From Nitrospirota bacterium (GTDB lineage Bacteria; Nitrospirota; Thermodesulfovibrionia; Thermodesulfovibrionales; Dissulfurispiraceae), in assembly GCA_040752355.1 (NCBI GenBank), contig JBFMHE010000006.1, positions 1-64,000 of the forward strand: a DNA stretch of 64,000 nucleotides, given 5' to 3'. A program made the position numbers and the translations under genes. The stretch's first letter is position 1, and each line of letters starts with the position of its first letter. The notes below the pieces were generated by a model. It was not told the origin of the DNA and did not search any database. It saw nothing but the letters and a program-made list of their open reading frames with translations. Shown here one piece after another: positions 45,018-52,724 of this stretch.

Positions 45018-45551
45018 TTACCCGTCCGCCCGGTCCGCCTCGAGGTCGATGAAGAGCTCCACCTCTCTGCCGACCATCACGCCGCCGGCCTCCATCGCCT
45101 GGTTCCAGGTTATACCGTAATCTTCGCGGTTGATGGTGAGAGAGGCGCTGAAGCCCATGCTCACGCCCTCGCCGAAGGGGTCGTTCACCGGGCCGTAATA
45201 CTCGGCGTCGAACGTCACCGGCCTGGTGATACCGTGGATCGTGAGATCGCCGCTGACCCTGCCTTGGCTGCCGCCGATCGGCTCGACGCTGGTGCTCTTG
45301 AACGTGATCAAGGGGAAATGCGCCGCATCGAAGAAGTCGGGGCTGAGGAGATGGTCATCCCGCTTCCTGATGCCGGTGGTGATGCTCGCTACCTCTATCT
45401 TCATATCTACGGACGACCGGGCGATATGCGCGGGGTCGAAATGAATGGTCCCCGCGATATTACTGAACTGCCCGCGCACGCTGGCGATCATCATATGCCG
45501 GATAGAAAAGGCGGCGACAGAGTGATCGGGGTCGATAATCCATTTGGCCAT
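45018..45551 (-). CDS. YceI-family lipid-binding protein
   Basis: 177-residue lipocalin-like protein of the YceI family: WIIDPDHSVAAFSIRHMMIASVRGQF at the N-terminus, DLTIHGITRPVTFD and EVELFIDLEA near the end. Family members bind isoprenoid-type lipids in a beta-barrel. Unlike many relatives it has no signal peptide, so it is predicted cytoplasmic. AAGGAGGAG precedes the ATG. It is convergent with the pirin gene, 24 bp apart. Confidence 0.92.
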   Translation of the reverse strand: MAKWIIDPDHSVAAFSIRHMMIASVRGQFSNIAGTIHFDPAHIARSSVDMKIEVASITTGIRKRDDHLLSPDFFDAAHFPLITFKSTSVEPIGGSQGRVSGDLTIHGITRPVTFDAEYYGPVNDPFGEGVSMGFSASLTINREDYGITWNQAMEAGGVMVGREVELFIDLEADRADG

Positions 45552-45663
45552 AGCTCCTCCTTCAGCGCCTCATCGAACAATGAGCGATATGCTTTACAGC
45601 CTACAAAGTTCTGAGGAGAAGCGCAACCGGGGGGCTGCGGCGGAAAGGAATGCGCACCCGCGA

Positions 45664-46680
45664 TCAGGCGGTCGCCTGCTGCGGCTGCACGACGTTCTGG
45701 GGATACCCCTTGATGTACATCTGGATATTCTGGATCGTCGTCTCGAGGATGCGCTCGAGGGCCTCCTGGCTGTAAAAGGCGATGTGCGGGGTGAACACGA
45801 CGTTCTCCCTCCGCAGGAGGATATGGTCCCTGACCACTTTCCCGAGCGTCTCGACGGTGCTCTGGTCGTAGAGGATCTGCTCCTCCTCCTTGATCAGCTC
45901 TTCCCCTTCGAGCACGTCGAGGCCCGCGCCGCAGAGTATCTCTTTATCGAGTGCTTCGAGCAGCGCCTCGTTATCGACCACGCCTCCCCGCGCCGTATTG
46001 ATGAGGATAGCGCCCTTCTTTATCTGGTGGATCGACTCCTTGTTGATCAGGTGGTGGGTGCGCTTGTTGTAGGGGACATGCAGCGAGATGATGTCGGAAT
46101 TGCCGAGCAGCTCGTAGAGCCCCCTATAGCGGAACCCGAGGACCTCGGCGAGGATCTTGTTCGGCCGGGCATCATAGGCGAGGACCTGCATATCGAAGCC
46201 CCGGGCGATCCTGATGACGTTCAGGCCTATGCCGCCGGCGCCGACGACGCCGAGGGTCTTTCCCTTGAGGTCGAACCCCTTCAGGCCCTCTATGTCGAAG
46301 TCGTAGCGCAGCGTCTTCATGTACGCCTTGTGGATATTGCGCGAGATGGCGAGGATGAGCCCGAAGGTGTGCTCTGCCACGGTATTCTCGCCGTAAAAGG
46401 GAACGGTCGAGACCGGTATCTTCCTCTTCGCGCACTCTTTTACATCGATATGGTCGAACCCCGTCGACCTCGTCGCGATGAGCTTCAGCTTGGGGAGCTT
46501 TTTGATGACCTGCGCGTTCACCTTCGAGTAGATAAAGACCGAGAGGCACTCGATATGCTTCACCCGGTCCGCATTCTCCTCGGTAAGGGGGTCGGCATAG
46601 AACTCGAGCGCATGCTCCTTCAGCTTCTTTTTGAGATATTTCTTTTCCCAATCCTTGATCTCGAAGAAGGCGATTTTCAT
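45664..46680 (-). CDS. NAD-dependent D-2-hydroxyacid dehydrogenase (probable D-lactate dehydrogenase)
   Basis: 338 residues. NAD motif LGVVGAGGIGLNVIR, substrate-binding Arg in INTARGGVVDNEAL, Glu in LDVLEGEEL region and catalytic His in TPHIAFYS. The N-terminal domain (MKIAFFEIKDWEKKYLKKKL, ARSTGFDHIDV) matches the fermentative D-lactate dehydrogenase group more than glycerate or formate dehydrogenases, but 2-hydroxyacid specificity is not certain. ATG at 46680 is supported by family alignment and GGAG upstream. Confidence 0.88.
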   Translation of the reverse strand: MKIAFFEIKDWEKKYLKKKLKEHALEFYADPLTEENADRVKHIECLSVFIYSKVNAQVIKKLPKLKLIATRSTGFDHIDVKECAKRKIPVSTVPFYGENTVAEHTFGLILAISRNIHKAYMKTLRYDFDIEGLKGFDLKGKTLGVVGAGGIGLNVIRIARGFDMQVLAYDARPNKILAEVLGFRYRGLYELLGNSDIISLHVPYNKRTHHLINKESIHQIKKGAILINTARGGVVDNEALLEALDKEILCGAGLDVLEGEELIKEEEQILYDQSTVETLGKVVRDHILLRRENVVFTPHIAFYSQEALERILETTIQNIQMYIKGYPQNVVQPQQATA

Positions 46681-46820
46681 AGGAACATCTCCGGGCACTG
46701 CAAGGGTTTCTACTGAAGAGGCGAGAGCACGGCGGAAGAAAGAGACATCTTTTTTAAAAGTATAGCAGAGAATCGAGACAGCGCAAGTCAAACCCCTGAT
46801 ATCTGCGGAATATCACCGTG

Positions 46821-46974
46821 GCAGCCGGAGGGGGAGCGAGGCGAGGCATTTGGAGCGGCATGGGCAGCCCGAGCGGAGCCATGACGGCGGAGCGGGCTGC
46901 CCCGCCTCGGAGGACGGCGTGGATGCCGTCCGAGAATGAGCGAAAATGCCTCGCCTCGCTCCCCCTCCGGCTGC
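46821..46974. repeat. 154-bp inverted-repeat element with two internal hairpins
   Basis: Perfect 31-bp inverted arms at 46821-46851 and 46944-46974. Inside are a perfect 10-bp hairpin GGGCAGCCCG/CGGGCTGCCC (46862-46871, 46893-46902) and a 7-bp hairpin GGACGGC-gtggat-GCCGTCC (46912-46931) followed by GAGAATGAGCGA. The whole folds as a three-way junction. It fills most of the 307-bp gap 46681-46987. A related hairpin with a compensatory swap is at 55866-55885. Confidence 0.85.
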
Positions 46975-46987
46975 ACGCGCACGCACT

Positions 46988-48034
46988 TCAGAAGTGCAGG
47001 AAGCACTGCGGGTCCTCGCCGAGGAAATCGTCGCTGCCCCGCGCCTGCGCAGCGGCGTAGGCGATCGCCCTGCAGCCCCTGCAGACCGCCCACCTGCTGC
47101 ACCTGCCGCACTTCCCCTTGTACTTCCTCCTGTTCCTCAGCTGCTCCAGCACCGGCGAGACGGCCCAGAGCTCGCGGAGCGAATCCTCGCGCACGTTGCC
47201 GATGGGGATGGGCAGCCTCCTGCAAGGGGTAACCGTGCCGTCGGGCAGAATGGTCAGTCCCGACAACGCTGCAGCACACCCTCCGCAGGCAACGCTGCCG
47301 CCCTCACCCGTCTCTGCATCGAACGCCATCTGGGAGAATAAGGGGTCGCCCGATACCAGGGCGAGGTTGTCGGTCCCGAGGGACCGGAGAGCGGTGTACA
47401 GCCTCTTCACCCTCCCGGTATCGAGCATATCCGAGAGCAGGCCGGCGCCCCTCCCCGACGGGACGAGCCGCGAGAAGCCGAGCCGGTGGACGCCCATGGC
47501 CGAGGCGAGCGAGACGAGCCTCATGAACGAATCGGCATTCACCTCCGAAAGGGTGGTGTTGAGCGTCACCTCGATGCCTTCACCGAGGAGGTAGTGGACC
47601 CCCCTCAGGGCCGCGGCAAAACTGCCCTTGCCCCGGATACGCTCATGAACTGCTTCAGGTCCTTCGATGCTCACCTGGACGCCCTTCACGCCGAGCGCTG
47701 CGAGCATCCGCGCCCGCTCCATATCGATCATGGTGCCGTTCGAAAGGAGAAAGAGCTCGAATCCCCTGTCAGCGATCGTCTCGAGAACCTGCGCCAGATC
47801 GGGGCGGAGGAAGGGCTCTCCGCCGGTGAGGGTGAAGCTCGGCGCAATGCCGATGCCGTACGCCTCGGCCCAGTCCCCGAACATCTCGGCGGCTTCGCTC
47901 ACCACGTCCGTTATCTCGTGAAGGGACAGCTCATCCGAGCGCCCGCCGGTCTGGTAGCAATGCCTGCACGAGAGGTTGCACCGCTCGGTAAGGTGCCACT
48001 GGACTATGAAGTCGTGCTCGTTCCCCGTAGGCAT
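46988..48034 (-). CDS. Radical SAM/SPASM-domain protein
   Basis: 348 residues. The radical SAM cluster is C19, C23 and C26 (CNLSCRHC), with GGEPF and a TIM-barrel core; the C-terminal SPASM domain carries cysteines in CGGCAAALSG, TPCRRL and CGRCSRWAVCRGC for one or two further clusters. Members of this group modify peptides or proteins, act in heme/cofactor maturation (AhbD/NirJ-like) or make thioethers; the substrate cannot be named here. No precursor peptide is recognised next door, though a 34-residue small gene lies 196 bp upstream on the same strand. The start has no ribosome binding site and is preceded by a 53-bp palindrome. Confidence 0.9.
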   Translation of the reverse strand: MPTGNEHDFIVQWHLTERCNLSCRHCYQTGGRSDELSLHEITDVVSEAAEMFGDWAEAYGIGIAPSFTLTGGEPFLRPDLAQVLETIADRGFELFLLSNGTMIDMERARMLAALGVKGVQVSIEGPEAVHERIRGKGSFAAALRGVHYLLGEGIEVTLNTTLSEVNADSFMRLVSLASAMGVHRLGFSRLVPSGRGAGLLSDMLDTGRVKRLYTALRSLGTDNLALVSGDPLFSQMAFDAETGEGGSVACGGCAAALSGLTILPDGTVTPCRRLPIPIGNVREDSLRELWAVSPVLEQLRNRRKYKGKCGRCSRWAVCRGCRAIAYAAAQARGSDDFLGEDPQCFLHF

Positions 48035-48052
48035 AAGTAACCGTTCAAACTG

Positions 48053-48105
48053 TTCAAGGCCGTTCAAACCGTTTGAACCGTTCAAGCGGTTTGAACGGCC
48101 TTGAA
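48053..48105. promoter_or_regulatory. 53-bp GTTCAAAC palindrome upstream of the radical SAM gene
   Basis: Perfect 19-bp arms at 48053-48071 and 48087-48105 with the inner inverted repeat TTGAA-ccg-TTCAA between them. GTTCAA words recur about every 10 bp (48042, 48052, 48062, then inverted at 48071 and 48089), i.e. on one face of the helix. It ends 19 nt before the radical SAM start codon. Could be an operator array or an mRNA hairpin. Confidence 0.7.
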
Positions 48106-48193
48106 TCTCTTGAGCCCTGTATCCTGACGTGAAAGGCGGATACGCTGCCGCCTGTTTTCCCCGGCGCACACCGTACCCGCCCTCATGGTTCGT

Positions 48194-48210
48194 GTTGCCG
48201 GACCGGCAAC
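48194..48210. terminator. Small GTTGCCGG hairpin downstream of the 34-residue gene
   Basis: GTTGCCGG-a-CCGGCAAC, 20 nt after the stop codon at 48230 (minus strand). Stable stem but no T-tract on the minus strand, so its role as a terminator is uncertain. Confidence 0.35.
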
Positions 48211-48229
48211 TTTACGATTTTCAACCCTT

Positions 48230-48334
48230 TCACTTCTGGCATACCTTGCCAGGACTATCCTTCATCGCTGCCTTTACCCGGTTCCAGTGGTCCGCCTCTT
48301 TGGCAAGGGCGGCCTTGCTCAGCGTCTTCTTCAT
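48230..48334 (-). CDS. Small basic protein, 34 residues
   Basis: Not recognised. ATG at 48334 follows a full-length ribosome binding site (AAAGGAGGTGA). The peptide MKKTLSKAALAKEADHW... continues to a C-terminal KVCQK; it is rich in Lys and Ala, likely helical, with one Cys and one Trp. A consensus promoter (48389-48417) gives a leader of about 48 nt, and a hairpin follows the stop codon. It is too short for automatic gene calling but has every signal of a real gene. It lies 196 bp upstream of a radical SAM/SPASM gene on the same strand, so it could be that enzyme's substrate; the single Cys makes this only a guess. Confidence 0.75.
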   Translation of the reverse strand: MKKTLSKAALAKEADHWNRVKAAMKDSPGKVCQK

Positions 48335-48388
48335 CCTGCTTCACCTCCTTTCCCGACGGGCCCGCGCAACGCCCGTCCTTGTGATTGC

Positions 48389-48417
48389 ATCCTACTGCTT
48401 CATATCCGTGATGTCAA
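48389..48417 (-). promoter_or_regulatory. Promoter of the 34-residue small gene
   Basis: Minus strand: -35 TTGACA (48412-48417), exact 17-nt spacer, -10 TAGGAT (48389-48394). One of the best sigma-70 matches in the window. Confidence 0.7.
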
Positions 48418-48803
48418 TACGCATCCGGGAGACTCCGTACCGAAACACCGCGCAACAATCCCTGGTGCTCTCTGCGCCCTTACTTAACTTGTAGCAAAAA
48501 AGAGAGTGGACCGCAAGCGGCAGAGAGATGCTGCGGCCGAAGCGCTTGCACCAGTGGCACGGTTTCTTGACGCCCCAGGACATGCCTGATACACTTTGTA
48601 TTAGGACGGCACTGCATACAAGAGCAGCCCTGGACGCACGATCCTCGCCGCACCTCCTTTCCTGCACCCGCGCCTTTTTCCGTTCAAGCAGTCGCCATCG
48701 CTACGGTATGCGGTCATGCAACGAAACGCCTTCCCGCTCTTCTTCAGGGGAGAGGGGAAGAGACTCGAGAGAACCATATCCAGAAGCACAGAGGAGGCAG
48801 ACC
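48418..48803. other. Gene-free stretch with the promoter and leader of the alcohol dehydrogenase gene
   Basis: Apart from the promoter at 48567-48595 I see no gene here. The leader of about 200 nt (48602-48803) has no terminator-antiterminator pair or riboswitch that I recognise. Confidence 0.5.
48567..48595 (+). promoter_or_regulatory. Promoter of the zinc alcohol dehydrogenase gene
   Basis: -35 TTGACG (48567-48572), 17-nt spacer, -10 TACACT (48590-48595). The leader to the ATG at 48804 is about 200 nt. Confidence 0.5.
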
Positions 48804-50027
48804 ATGAAAGCAGTCGTGTTTCGCGGAATCGGCGACATCAGGATGGAGGAGGCGCCGGACCCGAAGATCGAGGCCCCCACCGACGCCGTTGTACGGCTCA
48901 CCACAACCGCGATCTGCGGGACGGACCTGCATATGGTGCGCGGCACCATGGCGGGCATGGAGCCCGGCACCATCCTCGGTCATGAGGGAGTCGGCATCGT
49001 CGAGCAGGTGGGCTCCGCGGTCCGTAATCTCAGGGAGGGCGACCGGGTGGTCATCCCCTCGACCATCGCGTGCGGATATTGCGCCTACTGCCGCGCCGGC
49101 TACTATGCGCAGTGCGACAACGCCAACCCCAACGGAAAACGGGCGGGAACCGCCTTTTTCGGCGGGCCAAAGATGTCCGGACCCTTTCACGGGCTCCAGG
49201 CCGAAAAGGCGCGTATCCCCTATGCGAACATCGGTCCGGTAAAACTGCCGGACGACGTGATCGACGATGCGGCGATCATGCTGTCCGATATCTTTCCGAC
49301 CGGCTATTTCGGCGCCGAGCTCGCCGAGATAAAGGATGGAGACAATGTGGCGGTCTTCGGCTGCGGTCCCGTAGGGCAGTTCGCGATCCTGAGCGCCTTT
49401 CTCCATAACGCAGGCCGGGTCATCGCCATCGACCGGGTCCCCTCGCGCCTCGATGCGGCAAGGGCGAAGGGCGCCGAGATAATCAACTTCGAGGAGGAAG
49501 ACCCCATTCAGGCCATTCTCGACCTGACCGGCGGCATCGGCGTCGACCGGGTCATCGATGCGGTGGGAGTAGAAGCGGTCCATCCGCACCACGGCCCGGC
49601 GGCGAAGGATGTCTGCACAACGCACAAAGAATTCAGGGAGGAGGTCAAGGAGGTCGCCCCGGAGATGCCGACGCCCGGGAAGCCCTGGCGGCCCGGCGAC
49701 GCTCCGTCGCAGGTGCTGCGGTGGGCGGTGGACGCCGTCGATAAGGCGGGCACGATCTCGGTCATCGGCGTCTATCCCCCGACCGTCGACTTCTATCCCT
49801 TCGGCAAGGCGATGAACAAAAACCTCACTATAAAGATGGGGAACTGCAACCACCGGAGATACATCCCCTTCCTGCTCGAGCTGGTGCGGAGCGGCGCCGT
49901 CGATCCCGAGACCGTGCTCTCGAACGTCGAGAGCCTCTCATCCGCGATCGACGCCTACAAGGCATTTGACGAGCGGCAGCCGGGATGGATCAAAGTGGCG
50001 CTGGTGCCTGAGGCGGCATTGGCGTAA
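48804..50027 (+). CDS. Zinc-dependent alcohol dehydrogenase (glutathione-independent formaldehyde dehydrogenase-like)
   Basis: 407 residues. The catalytic-zinc region is ICGTDLHMVRG and LGHEGVG, the structural-zinc cysteines are CGYCAYCRAGYYAQC, and the NAD-binding motif is VFGCGPVGQFA. A long insertion rich in charged residues (VHPHHGPAAKDVC...KPWRPGDAPSQ) matches the group that includes glutathione-independent formaldehyde dehydrogenases, which keep NAD tightly bound. The substrate (formaldehyde, threonine or another alcohol) is uncertain. GAGGAGG precedes the ATG. It is convergent with the aminotransferase gene across an inverted-repeat element. Confidence 0.9.
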   Translation: MKAVVFRGIGDIRMEEAPDPKIEAPTDAVVRLTTTAICGTDLHMVRGTMAGMEPGTILGHEGVGIVEQVGSAVRNLREGDRVVIPSTIACGYCAYCRAGYYAQCDNANPNGKRAGTAFFGGPKMSGPFHGLQAEKARIPYANIGPVKLPDDVIDDAAIMLSDIFPTGYFGAELAEIKDGDNVAVFGCGPVGQFAILSAFLHNAGRVIAIDRVPSRLDAARAKGAEIINFEEEDPIQAILDLTGGIGVDRVIDAVGVEAVHPHHGPAAKDVCTTHKEFREEVKEVAPEMPTPGKPWRPGDAPSQVLRWAVDAVDKAGTISVIGVYPPTVDFYPFGKAMNKNLTIKMGNCNHRRYIPFLLELVRSGAVDPETVLSNVESLSSAIDAYKAFDERQPGWIKVALVPEAALA

Positions 50028-50037
50028 TGAACTGCCC

Positions 50038-50146
50038 CGGGGAAGGGGCAGGGTATGGTATGCGACCGAGAATCGGGGTCCCCGAAGATCGTACGATCTT
50101 CGGGGTGACAGTTGAGTCGAGCGTACTATGCCCTGTCCCTTCCCCG
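50038..50146. terminator. Cruciform inverted-repeat element between convergent genes
   Basis: Outer 19-bp arms at 50038-50056 and 50128-50146 (two differences, both G-U compatible) enclose a perfect 26-bp palindrome CCCCGAAGATCGT/ACGATCTTCGGGG at 50080-50105. It may act as a bidirectional terminator; there is no T-tract. Confidence 0.6.
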
Positions 50147-50169
50147 TCCACGCACTGAGCTGACAATTC

Positions 50170-51348
50170 CTAGATGAGCGTTTTCAGCACCTCGGCCAGC
50201 CTCTTTATGCCGGTCACGATCGTCTCTTCATCCACGCTCGAGTAGTTCAGCCGCAGGGTATTCACGTCTTTCCTGTTCACGTAAAAGGGATCGCCCGGCA
50301 CAAAGGCGACCTTGTGCTCGATAGCCCTCTTGAAGACCTCCATTGCCGAAAGCGCTTCCGGCAGGGCTCCCCAGAGAAACATCCCTCCCTCGGGCTTCGT
50401 GTAGGTCACCCCGGCAGGGAAATAATCCTGCATCGCCGAGACCATGGCATCCCGCTGCCTTCCATAGGCCTTGCTGATCAGCTCGATATGCGCATCGATG
50501 TCGTTGTCTTTCAGGTACCGGAGGATCGCCCGCTGCCCGAAGTAGTTGGTATGGAGGTCGGAAGCCTGTTTCGCGATGATCAGCTTCTCCATAACCTCAT
50601 CTCCGGCCACGATCCAGCCTATGCGGAACGACGGCGCAACGATCTTCGAAAAGGAGCCGAGCAGCACGGTACTGCGCGGCATGAGCTCGTAGAACGACGG
50701 TCTCTCCGCTCCCCGGAAACGCAGCTCGCCGTAGGGGTCGTCCTCGACCAGCATGGTCTGCTTCCCCTCGAAGAGGCGGGCGACGCTCCTGCGATTCTCC
50801 TCGGAGTAGCTTATTCCCGAGGGGTTCTGGAAGTTCGGCACGCAGTAGAACAGCTTTATCCGGGAGCCGTTCAACGCCTGCTGCAGTGCGGCGAGGTCGA
50901 TCCCGTTCTCGTCCACCGGGACCGGATGGAAGGTCGACTTGTAAATGGAGAAGGCCTGAATCGCGCCCAAATATCCCGGCTCTTCGATAGCAACGTCGTC
51001 CCCCTCATTGAGAAAGGTCTTCCCGAGCAGATCGAGCCCCTGCTGCGACCCGGTGGTGATCAGGATATGGTCCGGATGAATCGTGAGCCCTTTCTTCTCC
51101 TTGTACCTGTCGGCAATCCACTGCCGCAGCTCCCTGTCCCCCTCCGAGGAGCTGTACTGCAATACGTCCTTGCCGCATTCGTCGAAGAGCCTGTTGGTCG
51201 CGGCCTTCATCTCCTCCACGGGGAAGAGGTTCCTGTTCGGCAACCCTCCCGCAAAAGAGATGATCGACTCATCCACCGCCACCTTCAGGATCTCCCTGAT
51301 GAATGACCGCGGGACATCCGACATCCTGTCTGAAAAAATGGTTCCCAT
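50170..51348 (-). CDS. PLP-dependent aminotransferase (2-aminoadipate/aromatic type)
   Basis: 392 residues. The PLP-binding Lys is in GSFSKIVAPSFRIGW; ITTGSQQGLDLLGKTFL, EEPGYLGAIQAF, VPNFQNPSGISYS and VEDDPYGELRF are typical of the fold-type I group containing 2-aminoadipate (LysN) and MocR-like enzymes. No N-terminal GntR DNA-binding domain is present, so it is an enzyme and not a MocR regulator. ATG 51348 follows AGGGAG. An 8-bp tandem repeat lies directly upstream of the ribosome binding site. Confidence 0.92.
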   Translation of the reverse strand: MGTIFSDRMSDVPRSFIREILKVAVDESIISFAGGLPNRNLFPVEEMKAATNRLFDECGKDVLQYSSSEGDRELRQWIADRYKEKKGLTIHPDHILITTGSQQGLDLLGKTFLNEGDDVAIEEPGYLGAIQAFSIYKSTFHPVPVDENGIDLAALQQALNGSRIKLFYCVPNFQNPSGISYSEENRRSVARLFEGKQTMLVEDDPYGELRFRGAERPSFYELMPRSTVLLGSFSKIVAPSFRIGWIVAGDEVMEKLIIAKQASDLHTNYFGQRAILRYLKDNDIDAHIELISKAYGRQRDAMVSAMQDYFPAGVTYTKPEGGMFLWGALPEALSAMEVFKRAIEHKVAFVPGDPFYVNRKDVNTLRLNYSSVDEETIVTGIKRLAEVLKTLI

Positions 51349-51361
51349 GCGCTCCCTCTCT

Positions 51362-51393
51362 CCTGATCGCCTGATCGCCTGATCGCCTGATCG
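51362..51393. repeat. Four tandem CCTGATCG units in the aminotransferase leader
   Basis: Four exact copies of an 8-bp unit, directly upstream of the ribosome binding site of the aminotransferase gene (minus strand). Such arrays are prone to slippage. Confidence 0.85.
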
Positions 51394-51565
51394 ATGGTAG
51401 TAGTATAGCAGGTTCTCCCGGCATGCCTGTTGGCACGGGTATGGAGAGGCCCTCTCCCTCCATACAAACGCCGGGAGATCAAGCACCTTCACCTTGATAA
51501 TTTCTTTTTTAACGTGTTAGCCTTTCAATAGTCCTCTGCAACCTGTTAAAGGAGCTATCCTGTTC

Positions 51566-52687
51566 GTGAAGAGACGCGTAATCTTCACCCTCATCGGCCT
51601 GGTCATGCTCGTCGCCGTTCTGGTCGCTGTCAAGGCCATGCAGATCGGTGCGATGATCGACCAGGGCAAGAAGTTCGTCCCGCCCGCAGAGGCGGTCACC
51701 TCCGCAGCGGTAACCGCCGATTCGTGGGAGGCCTCCCTCACCGCGGTCGGCACGCTCAATGCGGTGCAGGGGGTCACCGTGGCCGCCGAAGTGCCGGGCA
51801 AAGTGGTCCGGATATCCTTCGAGGCGGGCACGCCGGTGAGGAAGGGCGATATCCTGATCCGCCAGGACACCTCCTCCGAAGAAGCCCAGCTCCCCGGCGC
51901 CGTTGCACAGGCCGAGCTGGCCCGGGCAAACCTCGAAAGGGCGCAGCTGCTGCTGACCAAGGAGTATATCTCCCGCGCCGACTTCGATAGTGCCGTAGCG
52001 AATGCGGCGCAGGCAAAGGCGCAGGTCGAAAACCTCAGGGTCGCCATCGCTAAAAAGACGATCAGTGCCCCGTTCAGCGGGCAGCTCGGCATCCGTCTGG
52101 TCAACGTAGGGCAGATCCTCCGGGAAGGAGACCCTGTCGTCACCCTGCAGTCGCTCGACCCGATCTATGTCGACTTCACCCTTCCCCAGCAGCAGGTTCC
52201 GCAGCTCCGCCTCGGGCTCCCTGTGCGGGTGACGAGCGACGCCCTGCCCGGTGTGATGGTCGAAGGACGTATCACTGCAATGAACCCGAACGTCGATGCC
52301 GAAACCCGCACCATCAAGGCACAGGCAACGGTGGCCAACCGTGCCGGGCAGCTTCGCCCCGGCATGTTCGTTACGGTCTCGGTCGGACTGCCGGCCAGGC
52401 AGAAGGTGTTGACAATCCCTGCTACCGCGGTCCTCTATGCTCCATACGGCGACTCGGTCTTCGTGATCGAGGCACAGAAGGACGGAAAGGGAGGGAGCGT
52501 AGCGCGCCAGCAGTTCGTACGGCTGGGAGAGAAGCGCGGAGACTTCGTGGCGGTCACGAGCGGGCTCAAGGAGGGGGAGACGGTCGTAAGCACAGGGGTA
52601 TTCAAGCTGCGCAACGGCCAGCCGGTTGCGGTCGACAACAAGCTCGCGCCCTCCTTTCAGCAGCAGCCCGCTCCGGAGAACAACTGA
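51566..52687 (+). CDS. RND efflux membrane-fusion (periplasmic adaptor) protein
   Basis: 373 residues with an N-terminal signal anchor (LIGLVMLVAVLVAVKA), barrel-sandwich domain (VAAEVPGKVVRISFEAGTPVRKGD), alpha-hairpin (about 115-165), and beta-barrel/membrane-proximal domains (LRPGMFVTVSV, IPATAVLY). It links the RND pump to an outer-membrane channel. GTG start with AAAGGAG 11 nt upstream. It is followed 37 bp later by the pump; no outer-membrane factor or TetR-type regulator is in the window, so TolC is probably shared. Confidence 0.95.
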   Translation: MKRRVIFTLIGLVMLVAVLVAVKAMQIGAMIDQGKKFVPPAEAVTSAAVTADSWEASLTAVGTLNAVQGVTVAAEVPGKVVRISFEAGTPVRKGDILIRQDTSSEEAQLPGAVAQAELARANLERAQLLLTKEYISRADFDSAVANAAQAKAQVENLRVAIAKKTISAPFSGQLGIRLVNVGQILREGDPVVTLQSLDPIYVDFTLPQQQVPQLRLGLPVRVTSDALPGVMVEGRITAMNPNVDAETRTIKAQATVANRAGQLRPGMFVTVSVGLPARQKVLTIPATAVLYAPYGDSVFVIEAQKDGKGGSVARQQFVRLGEKRGDFVAVTSGLKEGETVVSTGVFKLRNGQPVAVDNKLAPSFQQQPAPENN

Positions 52688-52724
52688 CCGGTGCTGCCGA
52701 GATTATTCATAAAGTGATCCGTCC

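Noticed and set aside
46988-48334. A lasso- or sactipeptide-like cluster from the radical SAM gene and the 34-residue gene
   Set aside because: The small peptide has only one Cys and no leader-core signature, and no transporter or recognition domain is nearby; only a weak possibility remains and is noted as such.
48551-48575. TGGCAC near 48555 as a second sigma-54 promoter
   Set aside because: After GG the required 10-nt spacing does not lead to GC; a sigma-70-type promoter at 48567-48595 explains the site better.
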